From Acidimicrobiia bacterium (GTDB lineage Bacteria > Actinomycetota > Acidimicrobiia > Spongiisociales > ZC4RG35), in contig JACCTH010000045.1 in the NCBI GenBank assembly GCA_013812505.1, positions 1 through 54,792 of the forward strand: 54,792 nt of DNA, written 5' to 3'. Of this stretch, positions 1-7,637 are shown one piece after another. The first letter of the stretch is position 1. Each line of letters opens with the position of its first letter. The position numbers were made by a program, and so were the translations under genes. Under the pieces are notes generated by a model. That model did not search any database. It saw only the letters and a list, made by a program, of their open reading frames with translations, and was not told the origin of the DNA.

Positions 1-96
1 ATCAACCCGATCGCGATGGATGAGGGTCTCCGTTTCGCTATCCGCGAAGGGGGCCGCACCGTCGGCGCCGGCCGCGTCGTCAAAATCGTCAAATGA
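1..96 (+). CDS. tuf: Elongation factor Tu, C-terminal fragment
   Basis: The first 31 codons of the window read as the last residues of EF-Tu, including the segment [20 protein letters not shown] and the end VVKIVK followed by TGA. This is the conserved end of domain III of the GTPase that delivers aminoacyl-tRNA to the ribosome. The gene is cut by the window edge, so its length and G motifs cannot be judged. Its place just ahead of rpmG, secE and nusG fits the usual bacterial tuf-secE-nusG order. The stop codon runs straight into the heptamer repeat that begins at 97. Confidence 0.95.
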   Translation: MNPIAMDEGLRFAIREGGRTVGAGRVVKIVK

Positions 97-176
97 AGAC
101 ATCAGACATCAGACATCAGACATCAGACATCAGATTCGGATCTGACATCTGACAGCCGGACGGAGTCCGGCGATCT
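97..176. repeat. Heptamer/palindrome repeat, copy 1 (tuf-rpmG spacer)
   Basis: Five perfect tandem AGACATC units occupy 97-131. They are followed by a small palindrome around CAGATTCGGATCTG (131-144) and a hairpin GCCGGAC-gga-GTCCGGC (155-171). The same modules, in the opposite order, occur at 2697-2758, 4999-5090, 14061-14136 and 14468-14571, and a degenerate version lies inside kgd. The hairpin could also act as a transcription terminator or RNA stabiliser for tuf, although no T-run follows it. Confidence 0.85.
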
Positions 177-212
177 GGGACATGCGAACGAGCGAAGCGA
201 GTGAGCTGAGAG

Positions 213-374
213 ATGCCGTCAGATAAAAGACCGCCGATCACATTGGCTTGCGAGGTGTGCAAGCGGCGCAACTACGTCACGACCAAGAGCAAGGCGAACA
301 CCCGGGAGCGTTTGGAACTTTCCAAGTACTGCCGGTGGTGTCGCCAACACACCAAGCACCGCGAGACCAGGTAG
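213..374 (+). CDS. rpmG: 50S ribosomal protein L33
   Basis: A 53-residue basic protein beginning [20 protein letters not shown]. It has two CxxC pairs (Cys13/16 and Cys40/43), the zinc-ribbon arrangement of the 'C+' form of L33, and matches the family in length. It is a structural component of the large ribosomal subunit near the E site. The ATG at 213 is the only start that gives the full N-terminus. It lies between tuf and the dehydratase gene, as rpmG does beside the had genes and secE in mycobacteria. Confidence 0.93.
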   Translation: MPSDKRPPITLACEVCKRRNYVTTKSKANTRERLELSKYCRWCRQHTKHRETR

Positions 375-1153
375 ACATCGACCAGCTCGAGGGTCATTCC
401 TTCGGCCCGGTGCGCTTGCGAGGGTGTCGCGACAAGGTTGCCGAGTTCGTCGATATCACCGGCGATGACTCTGATCGCTGGATTGAGACTGCACCGCCCG
501 GCTGGGCTGCGGCGGCACTGTTTGCTGTGGCGCCTCTGCTTCTCACCGATGAGTCGGTGAGAGCTAGTTCGGTCATTCACGGCGAGCAGCGCTTCACTTG
601 GCTCCGGCCGATCACGGTCGAATCCGACCTCGAGGTGCTCGGGACCGTTAGTCGCGTTCGGGAGCGAGGTGGAATCTGGTTTCTGACTTTCGACCTCACG
701 GTGACCGACTCCGGGGGAGACTTGCTGACCGGGTCGTCGAGTTTTCTCGCCTCAGGCACAGCCTCACCCGCCACCGCCCCCTCCGAGTCTCCCGAGATTG
801 GACCGCAGGAAGCGGAGAGTGGAGAACTCGTCGCCTCGCGCACCGACCTTATCCGTTACGCCGCCGCCACTCGCGACTGGAACCCGATCCATTGGGACCA
901 CCGCTCTGCGGTCGTCGCGGGACTGCCGGGCATCGTCGTTCACGGACTGCTCCAATCCGCCTGGCTGCTCCGATCCGTCCTGGCAGACAGCGAAGGGCCG
1001 GCACCGGTTGCCGCCGCTCGATTTCGGTATCGGGCGCCGTTACTGGTTGGGCGCGCGGCCTCCGCCACCATGGATAGAAGCGGCAACGAGGTGAAGGCGA
1101 CCCTCAACTCGGAGGGCATTGAGCTGGTCTCTGCCGCCTTTGAGCTCCGTTAG
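338..1153 (+). CDS. HadA/HadB-like fused hot-dog (MaoC-type) dehydratase
   Basis: About 270 residues with two hot-dog halves. The N-terminal half resembles the FAS1-like/HadA non-catalytic domain ([13 protein letters not shown]). The C-terminal half carries the hydratase-2 motif [14 protein letters not shown] near residue 180, with the catalytic Asp and His. In mycobacteria separate hadA, hadB and hadC genes, which dehydrate 3-hydroxyacyl-ACP during fatty-acid elongation, lie between rpmG and tRNA-Trp; here one fused gene holds that place. The start is uncertain. GTG at 338 (or 335) overlaps rpmG by about 37 bp; an ATC at 377, just after the rpmG stop, would begin exactly where family homology begins; GTG at 410 would delete conserved residues. 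Substrate is inferred. Confidence 0.8.
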   Translation: MSPTHQAPRDQVDIDQLEGHSFGPVRLRGCRDKVAEFVDITGDDSDRWIETAPPGWAAAALFAVAPLLLTDESVRASSVIHGEQRFTWLRPITVESDLEVLGTVSRVRERGGIWFLTFDLTVTDSGGDLLTGSSSFLASGTASPATAPSESPEIGPQEAESGELVASRTDLIRYAAATRDWNPIHWDHRSAVVAGLPGIVVHGLLQSAWLLRSVLADSEGPAPVAAARFRYRAPLLVGRAASATMDRSGNEVKATLNSEGIELVSAAFELR

Positions 1154-1209
1154 AGCGATTCCCACGAGCCGGGCAGGGACCGTATACTTACGAGCCCGCC
1201 CTACCCCGA

Positions 1210-1284
1210 AGGGGTGTAGCTCTAATTGGCTAGAGCGCCGGTCTCCAAAACCGGAGGATGGGGGTTCGAATCCCTCCACCCCTG
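1210..1284 (+). tRNA. trpT: tRNA-Trp (CCA anticodon)
   Basis: A full cloverleaf can be drawn. The acceptor stem AGGGGTG/CACCCCT has discriminator G1284. The D arm is GCTC/GAGC. The anticodon stem is CCGGT/ACCGG with loop CTCCAAA and anticodon CCA at 1245-1247. The variable loop is AGGAT, and the T arm is GGGGG/CCCTC (one G-U pair) with loop TTCGAAT. The terminal CCA is not encoded. tRNA-Trp directly before secE is a conserved actinobacterial arrangement. Confidence 0.96.
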
Positions 1285-1329
1285 CCGTAGGCTTGCCAAA
1301 GGCCAAGGAAACAGGACTACCAACAGACT

Positions 1330-1650
1330 ATGAACCGAGAGATGCGCCGGCTGATGGAACGCGAGGAGCGTATCCAGAAGGGCGAAGACGGTCAGCGCCG
1401 GCGTCCGGCCGTGGGCGGCGGAACCAAGGGCCCGGGCGCTCCTGAAAGGAAGCCGTTCTTGATCCGTGTCACCACCTTCCTGCACGAGGTTCGCCAGGAG
1501 CTCCGCAAGGTCAACTGGCCCAACCGCGAACAGATGGTCGTTTTCGTCACTGTGGTCCTCATCGTCACCGTGGTCCTCACCCTTGTCATCTTTGCTCTCG
1601 ACGTGACGATGAAGGAAGCAGTTTTCCAACTCCTTGAACGCGCCGAATGA
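1330..1650 (+). CDS. secE: Preprotein translocase subunit SecE
   Basis: A 106-residue protein. The first 40 or so residues are charged and variable. They are followed by the conserved amphipathic segment FLHEVRQELRKVNWPNREQM and one transmembrane helix (about residues 69-93). This is the single-span bacterial SecE that clamps SecY in the Sec translocon. It overlaps nusG by 4 bp (ATGA at 1647-1650), so the two are probably translationally coupled. The long charged N-terminal extension is common in actinobacterial SecE. Confidence 0.96.
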   Translation: MNREMRRLMEREERIQKGEDGQRRRPAVGGGTKGPGAPERKPFLIRVTTFLHEVRQELRKVNWPNREQMVVFVTVVLIVTVVLTLVIFALDVTMKEAVFQLLERAE

Positions 1651-2240
1651 CCACAAAGGCGTACGAAACCGCGGACGAGACCCCGGAGGAGATCAGTCCC
1701 TACGACCTGCCCGGGGAGTGGTTCGTCATCCATTCCTATTCAGGCTATGAGAACAAGGTCAAGGCCAACCTGGAAACCCGCATCAAGTCGATGCATATGG
1801 AGTACCGGATTTTCGATGTCCATATACCGATGGAAGACGTGGTCGAGATCAAGAGCGGAAAAAAAGTCACTGTTTCTCGCAAGGTCTTTCCGGGTTACAT
1901 CCTCGTGCGGATGGAACTCGATGACGACTCTTGGTACGCAGTCCGCAACACCCCCGGCGTCACCGGGTTCGTCGGCGGCAACAACAAACCCACGTCCCTT
2001 TCTCGCCGGGAAGTCGAGCGGTTCCTCGGCGTGCGAAAAGAGGAGGAGAGGGCCAAGCCTCGTTTCAAGCCCGCTTGGGAGGTGGGCGAGACGGTGCAGG
2101 TGGTCGCCGGTCCGTTTGCCGACTTCAACGGCGTGATCGAGACGATCAACCTCGACCAGTCGAAAGTGGTTGTGCTCGTCAACATCTTTGGTCGCGATAC
2201 TCCGGTTGAGCTGGGTTTCGACGACATCCGCAAGAACTAG
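1647..2240 (+). CDS. nusG: Transcription termination/antitermination factor NusG
   Basis: 197 residues. The NGN domain comes first (WFVIHSYSGYENKVKANLE, FPGYILVRMELDD, TPGVTGFVGG), then a KOW domain near residues 140-185 (GETVQVVAGPFADFNGVIE). NusG binds RNA polymerase and links it to Rho or to the leading ribosome. The start overlaps secE. About 25 N-terminal residues precede the NGN domain, as is usual in actinobacteria. Confidence 0.97.
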   Translation: MTTKAYETADETPEEISPYDLPGEWFVIHSYSGYENKVKANLETRIKSMHMEYRIFDVHIPMEDVVEIKSGKKVTVSRKVFPGYILVRMELDDDSWYAVRNTPGVTGFVGGNNKPTSLSRREVERFLGVRKEEERAKPRFKPAWEVGETVQVVAGPFADFNGVIETINLDQSKVVVLVNIFGRDTPVELGFDDIRKN

Positions 2241-2267
2241 AGAAACCGGCGCCAGGTAGGAAAATTC

Positions 2268-2696
2268 ATGGGTAGGAAAAGACTCGTCACCACCGTCAAG
2301 ATCCAGCTTCCGGCTGGTCAGGCCACTCCCGCCCCGCCGGTGGGGACTGTGCTTGGTCCGCATGGGATCAACTTGATGGAGTTCGTCAAGGCATACAACG
2401 ACGCCACCAATTCGCAGCGGGGAATGATCATCCCCGCCGAAGTCTCGGTCTATGAAGACCGAAGCTTCACCTTCATCACCAAGACCCCGCCGGCGGCGTC
2501 GTTGCTGCGGCAGGCGGCGCGGGTTGAGAAAGGTTCGGCCGAACCGCACAAGGTCAAGGTCGGATCTGTGAACCGAAATCAGGTGCGTGAGATCGCCGAG
2601 ATCAAGATGGTCGATCTCAATGCCAACGACATCGAGGCGGCGATGAAGATCGTCGAGGGCACCGCCCGTTCGATGGGAATCAAAGTAGAAAACTAG
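2268..2696 (+). CDS. rplK: 50S ribosomal protein L11
   Basis: 142 residues with the L11 signature, including [20 protein letters not shown] at the N-terminus and the C-terminal RNA-binding domain ([19 protein letters not shown], ending [12 protein letters not shown]). L11 binds 23S rRNA in the GTPase-associated centre and is the site of thiopeptide action. It follows nusG by 27 bp behind the Shine-Dalgarno-like TAGGAAAATTC. A copy of the palindromic repeat separates it from rplA. Confidence 0.97.
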   Translation: MGRKRLVTTVKIQLPAGQATPAPPVGTVLGPHGINLMEFVKAYNDATNSQRGMIIPAEVSVYEDRSFTFITKTPPAASLLRQAARVEKGSAEPHKVKVGSVNRNQVREIAEIKMVDLNANDIEAAMKIVEGTARSMGIKVEN

Positions 2697-2758
2697 ACAT
2701 CAGACGTCAGATTTCAGATCCGAATCTGAAGTCTGATGTCTGAAATCTGAAGTCGGAA
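2697..2758. repeat. Heptamer/palindrome repeat, copy 2 (rplK-rplA spacer)
   Basis: Directly after the rplK stop lies a run of TCAGA(C/T)-type units folding around CAGATCCGAATCTG, with imperfect arms TCAGATTTCAGAT and ATCTGAAGTCTGA. It shares the GACATCAGA/TCTGATGTC modules of the other copies but lacks the GC-rich hairpin. A further small hairpin (GGCC…GGCC, about 2766-2782) lies just before the rplA ribosome-binding site. The placement inside a ribosomal protein operon suggests the element is tolerated in a transcribed spacer. Confidence 0.75.
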
Positions 2759-2803
2759 GAGTGGGAGGCCATGACCTGGCCGTCCGGACCACAAGGAGAA
2801 ACA

Positions 2804-3517
2804 ATGCCCAAAGGCAAGAAATACCTCGAAGCCCAAAACAGCTTCGACAAGCACCGTCCCTACGCGGCCCAGGAAGCGGTCGAACTCGTGAAGAACATGG
2901 CCACGGCCAAGTTTGATGAAACCGTCGAGGCCGCCTTCCAACTGGGGATCGATCCCCGCAAGGCCGACCAGCTCGTTCGGGGCACCGTGTCTCTGCCGAA
3001 CGGGACCGGAAAAACGGTGCGGGTGGCAGTGTTCGCCCCCGCCGATAAGGCACGCGAAGCCGAAGAGGCCGGAGCCGATCTCGTGGGCGGCAAAGAACTG
3101 GTCGCCGAGATTCAGGCGGGACGCGACCTCGATTTCGATCTCGCCATCGCCACGCCCGACATGATGGCCGAAGTCGGCAAGCTGGGCCGCGTCCTCGGTC
3201 CGCGCGGGCTCATGCCTAACCCCAAAGCCGGGACTGTCACCGCCGATGTCGGCAAGGCAGTGAAAGAGTTCAAAGCCGGCCGAATCGAGTATCGCAACGA
3301 TCGCTTCGGCAACGTCCACGTCCCCGTAGGAAAGGCCTCTTTCGACCAAGCCGCGCTCGTGGCCAACCTCGCCGCGCTCGCGGCCGAGATAATGCGGGTG
3401 AAGCCTGCGTCGGCCAAGGGCCGGTATGTGAAGCACCTGGTCATTTCCTCGACGATGGGCCCCGGGGTCAAAGTCGACGTCGGCAAAATCGAAGACCTGA
3501 CCGCGCTAGCTCATTAG
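2804..3517 (+). CDS. rplA: 50S ribosomal protein L1
   Basis: 237 residues starting [15 protein letters not shown]. The ATG at 2804 is chosen over upstream in-frame codons because the ribosome-binding site AAGGAG (about 2793-2798) lies just before it and because L1 homology begins there. Family segments include [36 protein letters not shown] and [13 protein letters not shown]1 forms the mobile L1 stalk of the large subunit and in many bacteria represses its own operon. Typical length. Confidence 0.97.
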   Translation: MPKGKKYLEAQNSFDKHRPYAAQEAVELVKNMATAKFDETVEAAFQLGIDPRKADQLVRGTVSLPNGTGKTVRVAVFAPADKAREAEEAGADLVGGKELVAEIQAGRDLDFDLAIATPDMMAEVGKLGRVLGPRGLMPNPKAGTVTADVGKAVKEFKAGRIEYRNDRFGNVHVPVGKASFDQAALVANLAALAAEIMRVKPASAKGRYVKHLVISSTMGPGVKVDVGKIEDLTALAH

Positions 3518-3900
3518 CACCCCCTCGCCCTCCGGGCTCTCCCCCCAACGCTCGCTGGACGGAGAACCAGCGAACCCTGGGCTGACGCCCAGGGTTCGGG
3601 AAAAGTAGGGGGGTGGTCGAGAGCCCGGCTGGGCGACGACGGCCTCGGGTTGCCAGGTACACCATCACGAGCGGCTGTCTTACTCCCGCGTAATGCGGTT
3701 CTTCGCCACTCGCTGCCGATGTCGCGGAACGAGCTGGGCGGGAGCGGTCAGGTATCCCGCCGTCACAATCGACTACCCCCCTGACTTGATCGGCCCAAGC
3801 AAAATCTGGGCCGAAGTCCGGGGTCAGGTTTTCAAATGCTCCTCATCGAGGTGCGTAGTTGCAGTGTGCCAAAGATCAGCGCAACAATCCAGGTAATTGT
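3518..3900. repeat. Gene-free spacer with nested inverted repeats
   Basis: The 550-bp gap between rplA and rplJ holds no convincing gene. Its left part is a compound palindrome. CCGGGCTCTC (3534-3543) pairs with GAGAGCCCGG (about 3620-3629), and nested inside is the perfect hairpin AACCCTGGGC-tgac-GCCCAGGGTT (3573-3596). Further right, CGGCCCA…TGGGCCG (about 3792-3814) sits within longer imperfect arms (CCTGACTT…GGGGTCAGG). These hairpins could terminate the secE-rplA transcript. The open frame at 3693-3896 is Cys/Arg-rich with no family resemblance, and I do not regard it as a gene. Confidence 0.7.
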
Positions 3901-3919
3901 TACCAAGTTTTATCGCGCT

Positions 3920-3949
3920 TTGCTGTTTCCAACCATCGCCCGATAGCAT
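3920..3949 (+). promoter_or_regulatory. Candidate promoter for rplJL
   Basis: TTGCTG (3920-3925) and TAGCAT (3944-3949) are separated by 18 bp. A transcript from here would begin about ten bases before the L10-type leader at 3966, which is where a leader-controlled operon should start. Each hexamer matches the sigma-70 consensus at only about four positions, so this is a placement-supported guess. Confidence 0.4.
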
Positions 3950-3965
3950 GTGACTCAATTCCTAT

Positions 3966-4060
3966 CTCGGCCAAAGACCGTTGGTGCCTATAAATCCAAC
4001 GCAGGTCGGCTTCTTGTGAGCCCCCTGGCTGTGGTCGAGGGGGCTTAGTAATGCAAGGAG
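3966..4060 (+). ncRNA. Ribosomal protein L10 leader (autoregulatory mRNA element) with attenuator-like hairpin
   Basis: CCAAAGACCGTTGG (3971-3984) pairs through CGTTGG with CCAACG (3996-4001), followed by GCAGGTCGG. The AAAGAC / GCAGG sides form the kink-turn-like internal loop typical of L10 leaders, the site where L10-(L12)n represses its own mRNA. Downstream, AGCCCCCT (4019-4026) pairs perfectly with AGGGGGCT (4038-4045). That GC-rich hairpin could be an attenuator or could hold the region before the ribosome-binding site AAGGAGGAG. Matched by eye to the known family, not by covariance search. Confidence 0.75.
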
Positions 4061-4067
4061 GAGCGGA

Positions 4068-4589
4068 ATGCCGCGACCGGAAAAGGTCCAGGCAGTAGCC
4101 GATATCAAGAATTGGTGGGAGAACGCCGAGGCGGTCTTCATCACCGAATACCGGGGTCTCACGGTCAAGCAGCTGGCGACGTTGCGTCGCAACCTGCGCA
4201 AGACCGGAGCCGAGTACAAGGTCGTGAAGATGACGTTGGCGCTCCGCGCCCTGAACGAGTTGGGTTTGAGCGGCGTCGAGGACCAATTGGTCGGGCCGAC
4301 CGCGCTGACCTTTGCCAACCAAGACGCCGCCGCCACAGCCAAGGCCCTGAAGGACTTCACGTCCGAATCGGATCGCTTGGTCTTGAAAGGCGGCCTTCTC
4401 GGACCGGTCGTGTTGGGCCCCGAACAGGTCTCGCGACTCGCCTCGATCGAACCGCGCGACGTGCTTCTTGCCAAGATCGCAGGGGCGATGCAAGCACCGA
4501 TGGCCAAGGCCGCCGGTTTGTTCACCTCGTTCAATCGCAACGCTGCGTCGATGTTTTCGCAACTACTGGATAAGAAGTCGGCTGCTTAG
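4068..4589 (+). CDS. rplJ: 50S ribosomal protein L10
   Basis: 173 residues beginning MPRPEKVQAVADIKNWWENA. It has the L10 core (FITEYRGLTVKQLATLRRNL, TEYKVVKMTLA-like strand, LVGPTALTFA) and a C-terminal helix that would bind L7/L12 dimers. L10 is the base of the L12 stalk, which recruits translation factors. A strong ribosome-binding site (AAGGAGGAG) precedes the start, and an L10-leader element lies upstream, so autoregulation is expected. Followed 18 bp later by rplL. Confidence 0.96.
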   Translation: MPRPEKVQAVADIKNWWENAEAVFITEYRGLTVKQLATLRRNLRKTGAEYKVVKMTLALRALNELGLSGVEDQLVGPTALTFANQDAAATAKALKDFTSESDRLVLKGGLLGPVVLGPEQVSRLASIEPRDVLLAKIAGAMQAPMAKAAGLFTSFNRNAASMFSQLLDKKSAA

Positions 4590-4607
4590 CCGGAGAAGGA
4601 AGAGATC

Positions 4608-4997
4608 ATGGCAACAAAGATGCGAACTCCCGAGCTGCTCGAGGTTTTCGAGAAGATGACCGTGCTTGAGCTGAAGGAATTTCTCGACGCTTTCGAAGAG
4701 AAGTTCGAGGTGACCGCGGCGGCGCCCATGGCGGCAGCCGCCGCCGGCGGAGGAGCGGCAGCAGCAGCCCCGGTCGAGGAAGAGAAAGACGAATTCACCG
4801 TCATGCTCACGGGCGCTGGCGCCCAAAAGATCCAGGTCATCAAAGAAGTGCGGACGCTTACCAGTCTCGGCTTGCGCGAGGCGAAAGAATTGGTCGATAG
4901 CGCTCCGAAGGCAGTGCTCGAGAACGTCGACAAGGCCACCGCCGACAAGGCCAAGGCCCAACTCGAAGCCGCCGGCGGTACGGTGGAACTGCAGTAG
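4608..4997 (+). CDS. rplL: 50S ribosomal protein L7/L12
   Basis: 129 residues. The N-terminal dimerisation domain binds L10; the Ala/Gly-rich hinge ([19 protein letters not shown]) covers residues 38-56; the C-terminal factor-binding domain contains [20 protein letters not shown] and [15 protein letters not shown]. It is the multi-copy stalk protein that stimulates GTP hydrolysis by elongation factors. In most actinobacteria rpoB-rpoC lies downstream; here a repeat and the convergent pepN gene follow instead. Confidence 0.97.
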   Translation: MATKMRTPELLEVFEKMTVLELKEFLDAFEEKFEVTAAAPMAAAAAGGGAAAAAPVEEEKDEFTVMLTGAGAQKIQVIKEVRTLTSLGLREAKELVDSAPKAVLENVDKATADKAKAQLEAAGGTVELQ

Positions 4998-4998
4998 G

Positions 4999-5090
4999 CG
5001 TCAGATCGCCGGGCTGGCGCCCGGCTGTAAGACATCAGATCGCCGGGCTGGCGCCCGGCTGTCAGATTCGGATCTGATGTCTGATGTCTA
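4999..5090. repeat. Heptamer/palindrome repeat, copy 3, doubled (rplL-pepN, convergent)
   Basis: Two direct copies of TCAGATCGCCGGGC-tggc-GCCCGGCTGT, 34 bp apart, give two identical perfect hairpins (5008-5025 and 5042-5059). They are followed by TCAGATTCGGATCTGA and TGATGTCTGATGTCT. The last bases supply the pepN stop codon (CTA at 5088-5090 on the plus strand), so the repeat reaches into the end of that gene. Located between convergent genes, the hairpins are natural candidates for a bidirectional terminator. Confidence 0.85.
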
Positions 5091-7628
5091 CGCCAGGAAT
5101 TCGTGGACCGCTTTCGCTTCGCGGGTGCGCATTTCGACGTTGGCGCGGAGGCGTTCGAGGTTTTGGGCAATCGACTTGGTGGCGTGGGGGAGCGGAGTCT
5201 CGGCGAAGAACGCCTCGATCTCGGCCGCCACCTCCGGCCGGGACAAGGACGGCAGACCCTCGATCACCCGGCGATGGGTCATAGTCGGGAGTTTGACAAA
5301 CGTGTCCCAGCTCTTTCTGAGTTGCTTCCATGCCACGCCGCCATTGACCCGGTTCCCGAGGGTTGCGCCGATCACCCAGGCGGAGTCCTGGGTCCGGATG
5401 CGGCCGTCGAGGCTGGCCGTGATCGTTTCGGACACGAGGTCAGGATCGTCAAAGGTCGCCAAGGCCAGGAGCAATCGCTGTTGCTCGTGGGGCGCGGTGA
5501 TCTTCTTGTACAGCTCGAAGAACCGGCGGTATTCGCTTTCTCCCCCATGCGCAGCGGTGACGAACAGGCTCGCGCGAGCGATCTCGGGATCAACCGCATG
5601 CGGGTCATCTAGGGCGTCATCAGCCAACTGGCGGCACCGGGCGATGACGGCGGGGTCGTCGGCGAGTCGTCCCATCGCTCCGATGATCTGCCCGCGGAGG
5701 CGACGAGTGAGGTCGCTCTCGCCTTCCTGCGCTTCCCAACCAAGCTGCTGAAAGGTGGGACCGACGAGACTGGCGACCCACTTCGCAAAAGCCGGACGGT
5801 CCTCGTCGTCGACAAGATGATGTCCAATGGCGGCCACCCCGCCGAGCACCGCCCCCCAGATTGCCTGCTCGCCTTCGTGGCGATACGTCTCAGCCAACCG
5901 CAAGTAGTCCGCTGCCGAAAGCTGACCCGACTCGACGAAGGCCCAGGCGTCGTTGATGATGGTGAAGCGTTCCAAGTCCTCGAGCTCGGGGAGCGCGGCT
6001 ATCAAGGCATCCAAGAGCTCCGGTGAGTAGAGAACTCGGAAAAAGCCGTGCCCTCCGGCGTTGGCCACGACGAGCTCTACGTCGTCCAAAGGAATCTGGA
6101 GATCCTCCTCCGTCATCAGGGTCTTCTGCTCGAAGGCGCGGCCGCCCGCGACTCCTCGGATCTGCAGGGGGATCTTCCAAAGCGTTGAATCGGACTCATC
6201 GGGGATCGTGAGGAAGCGACGCTGGGAAATCTTCACTCCATTTCCGGTCCTCGCAACCTCTAGCTGTGGGTAGCCGCGCTGGTAAAGCCAGGTGTTCATG
6301 ATCTCGCCCACCGGTTCTCCAGAAGCCTCGTTGAGACCTGCCCAGAGGTCCGCCGTTACCGTGTTGCTGTAGGCGTGACGCCTCAGGTAGTTGCCCACGC
6401 CCTGGCGGAAGGCTTCCTCCCCGATGTATTGCTCGATCATTCGCAGGAGCGAAGAGCCCTTGCCGTAGGTGAGGGCATCGAACATCTCATTGGCCTCGTC
6501 CGGAGAGCCAACCTCGAACTCCACCGGCCGCGACGCGGCGAGCGCATCGACCCCGAATGCCCAGGGTCGATCTTCGGCAGCAAACGCCAGCCAGCGTTTC
6601 CATTGCGGCCGCATGGCATCGGTGGCTTTGAACTCCATGAATGAGGCGAAAGCTTCGTTGAGCCAGATGCCATCCCACCATTTCATCGTCACCAGATCCC
6701 CGAACCACATATGGGCCAATTCGTGGCCGACCACGTCGAGGATTCGCAGCAGCTCCGATTGGCTGGCGGTCGTGGTGTCGACTAGCAGCGCTGTCTCGCG
6801 ATACGTGATGAGGCCGAGGTTCTCCATCGCCCCAAAAGCAAAGTCGGGGATGGCGATGTGATCGACCTTCAACCCGGGGTAGGGAATCTCGTAGTAGTCG
6901 CGCAGAAAACGGAGGCAGAACTGAGCGCACTCCATCGCGAAGGGCGCCAGGTCGAGTTTCCCCCTCGGGGCGATGATGCGGACCGGCACCCCGTCGACAT
7001 CCTCGGCTTTTGTGGCCTCGAACGGACCGACGGAGAAAGCCACGAGATAGGTCGACATTTTCATCGTGTCGGCAAAGCGGACCGCGACCTCGCCGTCAGT
7101 CCGAGTTTCTCGTGCGACCTCGGGCCCGTTGGAGACCGCCAACAGGTCGCCGGGCACGATCAGCGTGATGCCAAATACGGCCTTGAGATCGGGTTCGTCC
7201 CAACAGGGGAAGGCGCGACGAGCGTCCGTGGCTTCGAACTGAGTCGTGGCGATCGCCTGTTCGTGTCCCTCGGTGTCGGTAAACGTCGACTTGTAGAAAC
7301 CAACCAACTGGTCGCCGAGGACTCCGGTGAACGTGAGCTTGAGCTCGGCTTGACCCGGCTCGAGCGACCGCGAAAAACGAAGACGGGCGCGCTGCTTTTC
7401 AGCATCGATCTCGACCTCGGCCGAGATCTCCTCGCCGCCGCGAGAGAGGGTGGCGTCCTGAATCTCGATTTCGTGCGCATTGAGGACGAATTCGTCGGTG
7501 GCTTCGACGATGTCAACGAGGATCGTCTCCTGGCCGGAAAAGACCGCGTTCTCTAGATCGGGGGTCAGGGCGAGGTCGTAACGGACCGGTACGACCGAGC
7601 GCGGCAGACGATGAGGATTTTCAACCAT
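5088..7628 (-). CDS. pepN: M1-family aminopeptidase (PepN-like)
   Basis: 846 residues, full length for an M1 zinc metallopeptidase. The exopeptidase motif GAMEN lies at residues 266-270. The zinc site HELAH is at 302-306, with the third ligand in NEAFASF (Glu325). An N-terminal saddle domain and a C-terminal helical ERAP1-like domain complete it. No signal peptide is seen, so it should act in the cytoplasm, trimming N-terminal residues from peptides. It follows gnd on the same strand with 9 bp between them, so the two are probably co-transcribed. Its stop codon lies inside a repeat. Confidence 0.95.
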   Translation of the reverse strand: MVENPHRLPRSVVPVRYDLALTPDLENAVFSGQETILVDIVEATDEFVLNAHEIEIQDATLSRGGEEISAEVEIDAEKQRARLRFSRSLEPGQAELKLTFTGVLGDQLVGFYKSTFTDTEGHEQAIATTQFEATDARRAFPCWDEPDLKAVFGITLIVPGDLLAVSNGPEVARETRTDGEVAVRFADTMKMSTYLVAFSVGPFEATKAEDVDGVPVRIIAPRGKLDLAPFAMECAQFCLRFLRDYYEIPYPGLKVDHIAIPDFAFGAMENLGLITYRETALLVDTTTASQSELLRILDVVGHELAHMWFGDLVTMKWWDGIWLNEAFASFMEFKATDAMRPQWKRWLAFAAEDRPWAFGVDALAASRPVEFEVGSPDEANEMFDALTYGKGSSLLRMIEQYIGEEAFRQGVGNYLRRHAYSNTVTADLWAGLNEASGEPVGEIMNTWLYQRGYPQLEVARTGNGVKISQRRFLTIPDESDSTLWKIPLQIRGVAGGRAFEQKTLMTEEDLQIPLDDVELVVANAGGHGFFRVLYSPELLDALIAALPELEDLERFTIINDAWAFVESGQLSAADYLRLAETYRHEGEQAIWGAVLGGVAAIGHHLVDDEDRPAFAKWVASLVGPTFQQLGWEAQEGESDLTRRLRGQIIGAMGRLADDPAVIARCRQLADDALDDPHAVDPEIARASLFVTAAHGGESEYRRFFELYKKITAPHEQQRLLLALATFDDPDLVSETITASLDGRIRTQDSAWVIGATLGNRVNGGVAWKQLRKSWDTFVKLPTMTHRRVIEGLPSLSRPEVAAEIEAFFAETPLPHATKSIAQNLERLRANVEMRTREAKAVHEFLA

Positions 7629-7637
7629 CCGCCGATC

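Noticed and set aside
97-131. Tandem AGACATC heptamers as a CRISPR-like array
   Set aside because: Units are 7 bp with no spacers, and no cas genes are present; the sequence is part of a dispersed repeat family.
248-374. Longer dehydratase start within rpmG
   Set aside because: The extended N-terminus is an out-of-frame reading of the L33 gene; family homology begins after it.
3693-3896. 67-residue open frame in the rplA-rplJ spacer
   Set aside because: Cys/Arg-rich random-looking composition, no ribosome-binding site, and overlaps hairpins.
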